NCBI GenBank assembly: GCA_026936325.1
Contig: JAPTHN010000004.1
Location: 46,093,289 to 46,157,288, forward strand
Length of the DNA: 64,000 nucleotides
Direction: 5' to 3'
DNA from: Platynereis dumerilii
Lineage: Eukaryota > Annelida > Polychaeta > Phyllodocida > Nereididae
Within the stretch, counting starts at the first letter, position 1; each line of letters begins with the position of its first letter. This document shows, one piece after another, positions 11,354-23,100 of the stretch. The notes below the pieces were generated by a model that was given only the letters and a program-made list of their open reading frames with translations, had not been told where the DNA came from and ran no database searches. A program made the position numbers and the translations under genes.

Positions 11354-11924
11354 AATAAATGGGATTTTTTACTGCCATTTCACAATCTTAATGTATATGA
11401 TGTACCTTTTAACATTTTTTAACTGTCTATTATAACATTATTATCATTTATTTTGTATGTACATCATTAAATGTTATATTTCTCTTTTCAAGCATTTTAG
11501 TCACTAATATTTTACTAACAGGAGGGCCCTATAGGTTTTAAAAAACAAGAGTAAAGGCAACCTGAACTGTATGTTTAAACCAAGGACCAGTTGTATTCCA
11601 ACTAATATTGAGGCCCAATTTCATCAACAGTGCTGAGACTAGACTTAAGCCTGGCCATCGAAAATTAAAAGTTCTATTTCTTACCATACAGTGCTGCCAC
11701 TGTATCATTGAAGTGTTAATTATGGAACTATTAAGACCAGGTCTAAGGCTAAAACGAGGTCTAAATTATTTTGTTGATGAAATTGGGCCTAAATTTCCTT
11801 AGATTTGCAAACTCTTGAGTTATCAATTGTTTATTTAAACACATGTATTATGTAAATATTGAGTGAAATACTTGACCAATACTTGCAACTGACAATGGTA
11901 TAGTGTAGTGTACATGCCAATAAA
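11354..11924 (+). promoter_or_regulatory. Candidate poly(A) signals of the peptide gene
   Basis: AATAAA occurs 15 nt after the stop codon (11354-11359, within an A-rich run) and again at 11919-11924. The second is the more usual position. If it is used, the 3' UTR contains the MITE at 11611-11790. Confidence 0.4.
11611..11790. mobile_element. Short MITE with AGGCCCAATTTCATCAACA ends
   Basis: A 180-bp foldback element. Its left end AGGCCCAATTTCATCAACA and right end TGTTGATGAAATTGGGCCT are exact inverted repeats, with further pairing inside (AGACTTAAGCCTGG / CCAGGTCTAAGGCT). No target duplication is clear. Confidence 0.8.
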
Positions 11925-12892
11925 GAAAGATCTCAACAAAATATACATCAGCGTTTATGAATTCTGAAATTTTTCAACAAAAGTACTTTAAAGTAGCAGA
12001 CATAAAATACTGCTTTAATTGTATCTTTACTTGAGTTCTCACAACAAATGTACAAGGTTAGCCAATTGTTGTGTAACATGTCCAGAAAGTCAGAGACCCA
12101 TTAGCTTCAAGCAAACCTTTAAATCAACTATTAGGCCTAACATAATTGATCTTCAGCTTCTCATAACTAAACTGTCAAACTAGTAAATCAGACTTCATGG
12201 AATTGCCCTGTAATAGAGCTAAGCCACAGGCTGACAATGAAAATGAGCAGAGGAAAATCTGCGGTAAACTTAATAGATTATCTTCCTAGGTGGCAGCACA
12301 ATCTAAATGAGGTACTATTATGATGGGAGTCCGAATTCAGGCTTTAAAGCCTTTTTCCTGCATGGAAGAAACTCCGAACCGACATTTCCAAGATTTCCTG
12401 GACAGAATATAAATATCAAAAGGACTTCCGTAGAATTATGAAGAATTTCTAACTAATATTTTAAGTGACACAGGCCTAACTTTCCAAAAACATGCCACAC
12501 TGAAGAATTAGCTGCTATGATGGCACAACTTATCACCAGTTTATTGTGGTTGTTGCTAGCAGTGAGGTGTTCACTGTGCAGGAGTTGGGGAGCCCGTGGA
12601 GTCAAGAGAAGAGTCATAGTTCAAATTCAGTGGCATCAAAATCTCATGACTTGCTTTCCTTTGGACACATGTCTCACAATTTAACTCATCATTGAGAAAT
12701 GCATGATTTAAATGTAAGTAAATCAATAATTCAAATAAATCTTGTTATTAGTGCATAAAGATTATGATTATATCATTGCACATTTTGATGAAAATCTTGA
12801 ATTAAATCTACCAACCCTGACTAAAACATATTATGTTATATTTTGAAATACAATTCATTTGAAAAATAAATTTTAGATTATCAAACACTCAC
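11925..12892. other. Space between convergent gene ends; expected RBM42 last exon not seen
   Basis: AT-rich sequence between the peptide gene (+) and the last visible RBM42 exon (-). I looked on the minus strand for the conserved C-terminal RBM42 residues (KYVGSRPIKLRKS-like) and did not find them. Confidence 0.5.
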
Positions 12893-15800
12893 CATTCATT
12901 TCTCTCATAGCTTTCACGAAGTCATTAGGATCTCGGAAGCTGACGAACCCATAGCCTCTCGTCTTGTTCGTCCGTTTATCTCTGATGACCTTAGCTTTTT
13001 GAAACGAGGGGTATTTTGAAAATGCTCGTGCTAATAGTTCGTCTGTCACCTCATTGCCCAGATCTCCGCAGAATATTCGGAAGTCATCTGTAAATGGAAC
13101 ATAAAAAGTTTCTTTGTAATGAAAATATAATATTCAATATTATAGATTTCGGTTATTCAACATTTTCTATTGAAATCGCAAAAGTTAACATGACTGCATG
13201 AAGTAGACTCTTAATACACCATTTCAAAAATAACTCCTGTCATTTCATGGCAAACACAGTGTTTTGACTTGTGTTTTTTAAAATATTGCATAACCATGAT
13301 AACTAATGGCAAGGATTAGAATACACTGAACTTTGACAAGGATTGCCAAGGAAACACTCGACTTTTAGATGACCTTATTCAGGTTTATTTTAATCTAAAA
13401 AGTACTGACTTTTAATGGTTTTTTGTTGAAAGTGCAAGGCGTGTTTACTTAGAAGTGATATCAAAGTTCTGTAAACTTCAGAAAACCTTACCAGGATTCC
13501 AGTCCGTTAGAGAAGGATCTTCCCACGTCTGTCCAGCGGCCATTCGGATTAATTTCTTCTTCTTTTCTTTTTTGGATTTCTCCTTTTCCGGCATCATCAT
13601 CGCTTCAGAAAAGTCCGCAGCAGCACTTGCTGCTGATTGTTCGGCTAAAATTTCCTGAATCGGAATGTTCACTTCTATACCGGGAGCCATCGTTTTTTGT
13701 TGTTTTACAGGGGGTTCCTCAACCTCGGGCTTCTTTTCTTCAACTTTCACTTCTTTCGGCTTTTCGACGACTTTAGGAACATTTCTAACAGGTGGCGCTG
13801 AGTACACGACCTTAGGTTTCTCTACGACAGCTGGCGACGACGTGGTTGCCGGGGGCTTGTTGTACAAAGTAGGACCGCTGCTGTAATATTGGCGAGGGGG
13901 AGGTTGGCTGTTGAACGGCTGTGGACCTCCTGGACCGTTACCATGAGGTCCTGATGGACCACCTGGACCGCCAGGCCTGAAAAAAAAAAGATAACTTTTT
14001 TTGTGAATAGAACATAAATAATGATTTACACATCGTCATATCATCTGTAACTTACCAAAATCGTACTTGACTTTGCCACTGTCTTAAAAATTAGGCTCGC
14101 TGTTTTGTGACAAAATTATTAAAATCTAGGTTACTGTTTTTAAATTAACTTTCATGAAAATGCCTTTCAAACAAATGGCACCAGTTAATTTTAGTAAAAC
14201 ATTTTGACCACTGAATAAAATATACCTGTTAATTACACCAATAACAGGAATAAGAAGTCTGGCTCTCATTTCAACTGGATAGCTCGATTTAGGTTAATGA
14301 CAAATGTTTCAAAGTTATAGATTTGAAAAATTTAGATTGTATCAAAACATACATACCTTGGACCATTTGGACCTCCTGGACCCCGAGGACCTTGTGGACC
14401 GCCAGGACCCATGGGACCACCACCAGGTGGCCCGCCCATAGGACCAGGACCTCGAGGACCTTGCGGGCCTCCTGGACCCATAGAACCTTGAGGAGGGCCA
14501 CCCATAGGACCTCCAGGGCCATGCCTAGGGCCGGGACCATTAGGACCCATGGGTCCATTACCCATTGGACCGTTAGGGCCTCCAGGTCCCCCCTGGTGGT
14601 TAAATCCAGGAGGAGGTCGTGGAGGACCTCTAGGGGGGTGTCCCATAGGGGGCGGTGGTGGGGGAGGTCTGAATGGCGCCCTCTGTCTTAATTGTGGAGG
14701 GGTAAAAGCAGGTCGTATCATAGGAGGGGGTGGGGGAGGTTGCATCGGTCGAACTGGACCCACAGGAACATCAGAACTAGAAGAGGTAGGGGGCGCTGCA
14801 GGTCCGGCCATCGGGGGAGGAGGCGGAGGAGGAAGGGAACCAGGATGACCGGGAGGACCTGAAATACAATCAATACATGTTTTACGATCAAAGCTACAAA
14901 CATGTTTTAAAAGATAAACCTCATAAATGATGACTCTAAATGACTAAATTTTGACATTTACATTCATATACAATGTTAGCTATTTGGCCTTTAATCAATC
15001 TGTTAAGGATATTTTGACAGTAACAAGTTCTAAGAAGATTCAAGCATCTCAAATTCGACTTATTCGAGTATCTCATTTTTGGTTTAAATTAAGCAGTTAA
15101 GGATTGATCAGTAAAATCAATGTCGAAAAATAAAATTGGTGTTTGAGAGTGATTTCTCCAATAATTACCTTTGAGCCTTTCCTGCATATGCGTGAAAGTG
15201 TGTGTCCCAATAATGAACCTCCCGACGGACCCTGGCTGCTCCGAGATCTCCTGCTCGAAGCTGAAATCACAAAATTATAATATCATTAATCTTCTGAGAA
15301 GCTATTTCTGCAAATCACTATAAAAAATAAAATGTTCTGAGATTTTCCTAAAATCCACATCAAATCAATTAATAATAGATTTTTTGTCTATCATAAAATG
15401 TTCAAGATTTTCCTAAATCAACATCGAATCAATTAATATTAGATTTTGGTTTATCACATCCCCCTTTCTAGACCTCAAATCTAGCCACGTAGATCTTTTT
15501 TTGACCCCTACCCCACTGCCATCAGAAAATTATGATCCTTCATACAATAAATCACTTATGAAGACTGAACAAACAACTTGGGTTACTCAGGTCTGGATGG
15601 TTCATCATCTAACACCTATGAATAAGCTTCCAATCATTAGTCAATAAATTATGTCTACAGATTAAGCAGAATAAACCACAGAGAACGCTCTCATCATGAA
15701 TGAATTATGATAATCTTGAAGCTGCATGCCATGGGGTGATCAATATTGCATTAAGAAGTAAATAAAGTATGAATGGACAAGTGGATGGCAATTAGGACTT

Positions 15801-16858
15801 GGAAGTTAGACAGGACATAGCATAAGAAGAGTAAATATTGAGAGAAAATTACATTGCATAGTATGCAATGATTAGGGGACCACCATTTAACCTTGACGGG
15901 GGGGAGGGGGGGGGCTAGGAGTTTTTTTGAAATATATAATTTCTTGCTCAGTTTTGATGAAGTAAACAAATTCTTCTTGGGCTGTCCTAAAATAAATAAT
16001 CTCTGCTAGGGGTTTTTCTTCAGAAGGTGATGCTTGATTTAGGAATAAATAACTGGCGACTTCGCGTGATTCAAATAAATAATTACGGTCGCCGTTACTG
16101 TGAAATAAATAATTTCCCGCCTAGGAAAACTTCAAGCCCCCCCTTGATTATTAAATCATGGAAGTGATTTAGACACAATCAACAAGCTGTCAAGGAAGAA
16201 CTTCTCTGTCTTATCTTATCAATCAACCGTTGTGTATGCCTAGAACTGGGCTTAGACGGCTGCACTTCTATCCATTTATCTATCATCTTTCCGGAGATGC
16301 AACAATTTCAGTCACTACAAACTAAGCACAAGCTACATACTGAAGAGTATTTAACTCTGCGAGCACTTAGTTAACAGGTTGATTGGCAGTGAATTGATCT
16401 TCCACAGTTAATTACAATCTGTGGTGCTAAGGGTATGGGGTAATGAAATTTATTGGGGGCAGGGGGGTTTGTTGGTTTAACAACTTGACACCATTCTCAT
16501 CAGCCATTGGCAGACAATGGCAGTAGACCAATGTTGGTTAGGTACAACATTTCTCTTGGCATAGTCTCAAAAGACAATACATGGTGACATCAACTGGTAC
16601 TACACAGTGCATCAACATATCAACAATGATTCATGATTATGAAGCATGGACCACCTGACCACTGACCACTCATCCAGAGAGGTGCCACTGTTTGAACAGT
16701 AATTTCGTGTACTTCTGAGCTAACAACCGACATGTATGTGGTATCAAAATGAAGCACACACTCTCTAGATTGTATGACAACATTAATTTAGCCCATTTTA
16801 ATTACCGGTCCATCTCCGCCTCCATTTGTTTCAGCTTTTCTTGCGGTAGGCCTGCCAT
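12893..16858 (-). CDS. RBM42: RNA-binding motif protein 42 (3' end not found)
   Basis: RRM protein that binds RNA; vertebrate RBM42 associates with hnRNP K and with splicing/stress-granule complexes. Minus-strand exons are 16858-16806 (MAGLPQEKLKQMEAEMDR), 15260-15169, 14858-14357, 13976-13492 and 13087-12893, giving 1327 nt or 442 residues in consistent phase. Order: an N-terminal segment FEQEIS...IIGTHTF typical of the family, a proline/PPMxRP region, a long collagen-like Gly-Pro-X stretch (about 135-230), a basic KKEKKKK segment, then AAGQTWEDPSL and an RRM from about residue 378 with RNP2 (FRIFCGDL) and RNP1 (RGYGFVSF). The last visible exon ends MREMNG at a normal donor. The conserved final ~40 residues must lie in another exon that I could not locate. 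Divergent from NDUFS2. Confidence 0.96.
15880..16158. mobile_element. Poly-G foldback MITE in RBM42 intron 1
   Basis: The left end CCATTTAACCTTGACGGGGG and right end CCCCCCCTTGATTATTAAAT pair imperfectly. The interior has repeated AAATAAATAA(T) units (15990-16115) separated by GC-rich words. It resembles the G-run elements at 22777 and 36415. Confidence 0.5.
16190..16280 (+). mobile_element. SINE family 2, 3' fragment
   Basis: Contains ATCAATCAACCG, CTAGAACTGGGCTTAGACGG and a TATC-like tail, matching the 3' end of the family 2 copies. Confidence 0.6.
16281..16805. other. Rest of RBM42 intron 1
   Basis: No repeat family or exon recognised. Confidence 0.4.
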
Positions 16859-17142
16859 TTTTGCTACCGGAAGTTTTTCACTGTCGTTGGTAAATCGCAA
16901 GTAAGCTGGCGGCCGGCTCCTGACTACTTCAGCCTGAGATCGCTGCCAGTCTAAATCGCAAGTTGCAGACGATTTTATTTTCCCTTAAACAATTTTAAAA
17001 ATACTTTGAAACATCTTTTTCTTCAAATTATCGAAAAATAAAGAATACTGTATCATCATTTGTGATTTCTATGCCAGATTTATCGAGAATTACATAAAAT
17101 TTAGCGCCTCTTCAGAGAAAAGTTAGAACTGCAGGAATCAAC
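16859..17142. promoter_or_regulatory. Bidirectional RBM42/NDUFS2 promoter with ETS site
   Basis: The two start codons face away from each other, 284 bp apart. A perfect ETS/GABP core ACCGGAAGT lies at 16866-16874, eight bases upstream of the RBM42 ATG. No TATA box was seen. GABP (NRF-2) sites are a known feature of nuclear respiratory-chain gene promoters. The shared promoter is inferred from geometry. Confidence 0.75.
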
Positions 17143-20100
17143 ATGGCGTCGATTATTGGCAAGTGTGTGGGGAGGTTGGGGATATTAAAACAGCCTCTCC
17201 TCTCTCATGCTGGCTCTCTGTCCACTGTCAGGTAATAAGGATGTTGGGAATGTATTTGTCTTCAAATTGCGATAGATAATTGGTTGGTGAATTGCTCTGG
17301 GGGTGTTGTGTAACATGATTTTGTGGTGTCCCTGTTGTGTCCTTGGAACAAAATCCTCATGTTTTGTAACAAAAAATTATGTAGTCTGCTAAATCAGAGA
17401 AATCTGCTGCTCTTGTCTCTTGTGAACCTTGAAATACTAGATGCAGCTTTTGCAATGCGAAGATGCAGATGCCTGGCCTCTTTATCTTCATCAAAGTATG
17501 AAAAATGGTCCGACTCTCGAGTCTTGAGTAATTTTCAGACAGTTCTGTCCAGTGATCTCTATTGTCTATGTATCACTGTTACACTGGTTCTGTCTTATTT
17601 GACAGCTGTCAGTGTCAAACTTTTGACAGTCTAACTTCTGTCAACTTTCATGAGGTTGCCCAGGTCATTGTGACTGATTGACCGTGTATTGTGTGTCAAC
17701 TGTCACTCACTCAGGCACTGTCACTGTCTACAATAAAAATTTGAAACTTCTAATAAGTTCTATTTATGTGTGATTTATGTGCGAATGTCTAAGTCTGGTC
17801 ATTGTACGAATACAGGATGTAAAGCCCTGTCCTGTCACCCACACTTGTTGTTGTAGTTCTTCAGCTAGCTTGCTAATGAGTTGTGGTATAGAATTCAATT
17901 TCATCATATAGGCTATGCAAATATTGATTAAAGATTTTCTTTTTCTTGCAGGCATGGCAGCAGCGTGTGGTTGCCTGATGCAGAATACATGAAGCAGTAT
18001 GAGAAACCGATTCTGTATCCTGATGAGACGTCCTCGAAATGGGAATTTCCTCCTCTCAATTGTAATAATTGCTTCAAAGATATTGTAGAAATCATAATTA
18101 GTTGACCTTACAGCGACCAAGTAAATGATCAGAAAATTAAGACTCATGCCATTCTTTTAAATTGCGTATATTTATACATGTAATACGGCATCTGATAAAT
18201 TACTTTCTATTTCTTCAAATGCCAATTATCTGTGTCGTCAGACTACAGGTACATGTATAGAGTTTGTTGTAATACAATTTTTGTTTTCAAAATTACTTGA
18301 AACTTGACAAAGTGATGATGTGACTCAATTTTGAAAGTTGAAAATGAAAAAAATGTTCTTTAAAAACTAATGGAAATCATAGATAATTCTTCTAAAATAT
18401 TATTATGAATCCATGAATGCTGTGTAGGCTAAGGTTCTGATAGTCATATTTATTGATTTAATGAAAAAGAACAGAGCCACAGGCCTACTACGCTTGGCTC
18501 ATTGCACTGGCGTCTGTCATGTGTTCATAGAATTGTTTGGAAATTCTTGTATTGACTTGGAGGATAATATTCTCCACGCCTGTCACCAAAATTTAATATT
18601 TAGATTGATTAATTTGGCTTACCTGCTTTCTTGTAGCACGCGCCCAAAACACAGAGAAACAAGTTCAGAACTTGACCCTCAACTTCGGCCCCCAGCATCC
18701 CGCTGCTCACGGCGTGTTGCGCTTGGTATTGACACTAGATGGCGAGACTGTTGTCCGTGCTGACCCCCACATTGGCTTGTTGCATCGTGCCACAGAGAAA
18801 CTGATCGAGTACAAGACCTACTTACAGGTGAGTCTTTGATATTGGAATGCTATTTTTCAATTCTTAGCAATGAAAAATAGACTTGTATAATTTTGAAGGC
18901 CATGCTTATTAAATATTGCTACCCCGTATGGCTATGCACAAGTAGACTGATGTGCTAGTTAGGTGGGATAGTTGATTTCGAACAGATTTAAGTTCAACAA
19001 ATTTGTTAAAACTTCCTCAGAAACAATAAAGATATAAATTTTGTATATTTGACCTGCATCGAAGAAGAATTCTCTTCTCTTGTAACACACACGTAAAGTT
19101 GGAAATGATTAAGGTAACATCAAAGTGGTATTTGTCCTCTTAGAAATAGAAACTTATCTCCTGCGTTCCAATTAGAAATTATAATTTTTGTTTTGTATTT
19201 TTTCAGGCCCTGCCATATTTCGACCGTCTCGACTACTGTTCCATGATGTGTAATGAACAGTGTTATTCCCTGGCAGTTGAGAAACTTCTCAATATTGATA
19301 TTCCTCCTCGAGCTAAATATATTAGAAGTAAGTTTGTTGATAATCTCCAGGACGTAAGTGCCACATTAAGATAAAGTTATGTATTTCTTTAATCTATTTG
19401 ACACATCTCTCGATATAAAGTATTGATGCTTTGAATTTGTATTTGAAAGGAAAGCGAGCGTAAATTTCACATTCTTTCAATACATTGGTTTTACTCTCTT
19501 TTGTGGGGCAGAAGCCTTCTCATAAATTTTGTTGGGCGCATCCTTGCATCAGGGCCAGTAATGAGTAATTAAAAAAAAGAACTGGTCTTGGAATATCCAG
19601 ATTTGGTCATGGAAAGTTGAATAATTTCTTAAGATAATGTGGGAACATTGTTGTTAAGAGCACTTTTAAATAAGATAATATTTTTTACCATTTTCAGCAC
19701 TTTTCGGTGAAATTACACGTATCCTGAATCACATCATGGGAATCGGAACCCACGCTCTCGATATTGGAGCCATGACCCCGTTCTTCTGGCTCTTCGAAGA
19801 GAGAGAAAAGGTATTACCACTTTCAAAAAGATGTTTCTACTTAGTATTAAAGGCTTTAGATAAATGTCATACTGGCATGTTTTGTAGCTTGCAAACTAAT
19901 ACTGTGTAAAAATTCTTTTAATATTGATTATACCAATAGTCAGTGGCATATTTAATGTATTTAGGGGGGAGATCAGGCCATACCCCTTCCCCCAGGACAA
20001 AGTCAACATGGGCAAGATAGGAAAAGCAGCAGATTGCCGCATATTCAGCCAATGTTATGCCCCCCCCCCCATGCCATTTCTAAATAGATATGCCCCTTGC

Positions 20101-23100
20101 CAATAATCTAGAGGACTGGTTTGCAATTAATAATGATTTTTAGGTGAGAATCTCACCTATTACGATAGGCATTGTGCTGGATGACGGGTGGTTGAAGACA
20201 GGACCTATGCCAATCAATTACTCAATTTCTAAGCCAATTCTGACTTCCTAACTGGTTCAATTGGCATGTCTGTGCACAAAGTACATACACTTAGCATTGC
20301 AGGTCTCTCCTCATCCTATTTACGTTTTTATTTCCAAAATGCACTTGCCTCCCCTTTCCATGTCCTCACAGCAAGCCCACCGCTTGCCGACTGACACTAA
20401 GTAAACAAGTCGGCAATAATTGGAGCTTCACCCACAGTGCAACCACACCATGGCAGCCACCTAGTGGACTGCATCAATAATACCAGCAAGTTTCTTGAAA
20501 GTCTCAGGTTGTATCATGTTTATTGAATGGGGTTATAAAAATAAGGCAAATGTGTAATATACACTGACAAATTGATACAATTCAAGTACATATAACTACA
20601 CTTAAACAGACTGTGTGCATTGCTCCATGCAGTTGAGCAGGGGTGCATTCCTGGCAGCCTCTCAGTCAGACATGCAGCTCAGATGCTCACAGTGAGATTT
20701 TATCACTCTAATACCAACATAACCAATTCATTACTTTTTATCAGAGTGAAAGTATCATTGTCAAAGAGTGACACTTGGTATGTCAGACTACACTTCTGCA
20801 TCAGCTCATCACAGGATATGGATAGAAGTGAAGTAATCAAAATTTGGTGGATAGGAGTGGGGTCTGTCAAATTTGGTTGGAAGTTGGGTGGATCAAATTT
20901 GGTGGCCTACCTGGAGACCCTCAGTTTATGCTTGCATGGCCAACAGATATTACGTTTGTGCATCTAATGCATTCTAGTTTTCACTTAGTACTACAGACTT
21001 CTACAAACCTTTGCACATTATCTTTATTACTTATATATATATGCCTTCTTGTTTCAAATTTGAGATTCGAACCTTCCAGTGCTTTGCACGGTATTTTTTC
21101 AATGAGTTAATTGAAATGTTCCTTTATCATGATGATATATTTGTTTCTTGCAGCTTTGTGAATTCTACGAACGAGTGTCAGGAGCAAGAATGCATGCTGC
21201 TTATGTACGACCTGGAGGAGTTGACAGGGTAACTTCATTTGTGTTATTTAAAAATCACTTCACATATCATTTGTCAGCATTTAAAGGTGCATTGCTTTGC
21301 AATATTTCATAGAACCTGAGTGAGTGAACTCCTTGTGAAATATATTTAGGGGAAGAGTTAGCTCAGTGGTAAAGTGCAGGGCTGCATATCACTGGGTCCT
21401 GGGATCGAATCCAGCTCTTGCTGGGTAGCCTGGGCCTATGTTGGTCCATTGTTGGACGCTGTTTCAATCATCCTTTTCCTCATTGCCATGTCCTGCTCTT
21501 GTCCCAATTAAATACGTGACATAATGCCCCAATCATCCATCCATCCATCGCAGGTATATCAATGATATGTTCAATGTTCATATCAATCAAAAATTGTAAG
21601 TCTTGGTGAAAAGTAATGTAACATATGACATACAAGTAGTGTTTTAATGGAGACAGTGCTTTCTCATTTGCAGGACTTGCCCCTTGGTTTTATGGACGAC
21701 CTCTACGAGTGGGCTTCCAAGTACGGCCAGAGGATCGATGAGGTCGATGACCTTTTGACCGAGAACAGAATCTGGAAACAGAGAACTGTTGATATCGGAG
21801 TGATCTCTGCGGAAGAGGCTTTGAATTATGGATTCAGGTATTTTAATTATTGTGTTCTATCGCATTAAAAAAGAAGAACTCTTGTGTAATTGAGCTTAAT
21901 TTTGATTTTAATAAAAATGAAACTGATTATGCAGTGGTGTAGTCAAGTTGTAAAATGTTGAGAACTCCTGCTCTTGTTACAATCATTTGTACCTTTGAAT
22001 ATCAGACTCTATAACAAACAGTGACCCTCAGCTTGACAATTTGATTTCTGTATTTCCATTCCATTTATTTATTTAGTTCATGCTTGTGATACGTGTACAA
22101 GGAATATTTCCCACCAGGGATATTAAAGATTTCCTTATCCTTAATCTCATCAACCAAGCCTTGTAAGTGTTCAGGACTGGGCTTAGAAGACTGCATTTAC
22201 CACGTCTATCTGTCTATTTGTCAATCTATCTACTATCTTTAAAAATTAATGATTTTGTCAATGTTGTGAAATGTCCCTGTGGGTAAAGATACAAGAATGG
22301 TTTTTAGTCAGTTTCCCTAACTTTTTGGCTAAAAGTATTTGGTCAAGATTTAAGATTCTGAAAACTTTTACTTCAGTATCTGTTTGTATTCCTTAGTCTT
22401 TCTATTATATCAAATTTATTTATTAACTGCACTTGTGAGAACTAGATTGAATATGTGTACGTAAAAAAACTGCTGAATACGTAAATGCAAATTTCCAATC
22501 TTCTTGAGTACACATAAAAGTTGTTCACATTTTAATTTAGTATTTTATTTGCAGCGGAGTAATGTTGAGAGGTTCGGGTATCAAATGGGACCTCAGAAAG
22601 ACGGCCCCATATGACGCTTATGATAAGGTCGACTTTGACATCCCCGTGGGAAGACATGGAGACTGCTACGACAGGTAAAGAATAAATTACTGTTCTGATA
22701 AATTACTGATTATAGGATGTATATTTTAGCTTTACTTTAATCTACTCTATTTTCTGGTGGCTTCATGTTTTTCATAAGGGCTATTCCATTTAAAAACCTG
22801 GGGGTGGGGTGGTCAGGTTACATTTTTTACCCCCCCCCCCCCCATGCATCTAAAGTGAATTCTTTTCCACCCCCCCCCCCCCCCCCCCGTGCATTAAATG
22901 CCAATTTTTAACCCGCCCTACATGCATCAAATAAAAATGTTATTATTAGGCCTACAATGCGTAAGGCTTAATGGAGCTATAATGCCCCTACTCTAAAGCG
23001 ATTTCTTTTGCATCCCTCCATACATCTGAAGCGAATTTCCATCGATCCCTACTTCCATCTTACGAGAAATTAATCAACCTGACCACCCCCCCCCCCTAGG

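Noticed and set aside
14323-14848. + strand frames opposite the RBM42 Gly/Pro exon
   Set aside because: GC-rich shadow frames; the minus-strand frame continues exactly across both splice junctions.
20620-21232. Open frames in NDUFS2 intron 5
   Set aside because: They overlap the true exon 6 in another frame or lie in intron sequence; no homology seen.
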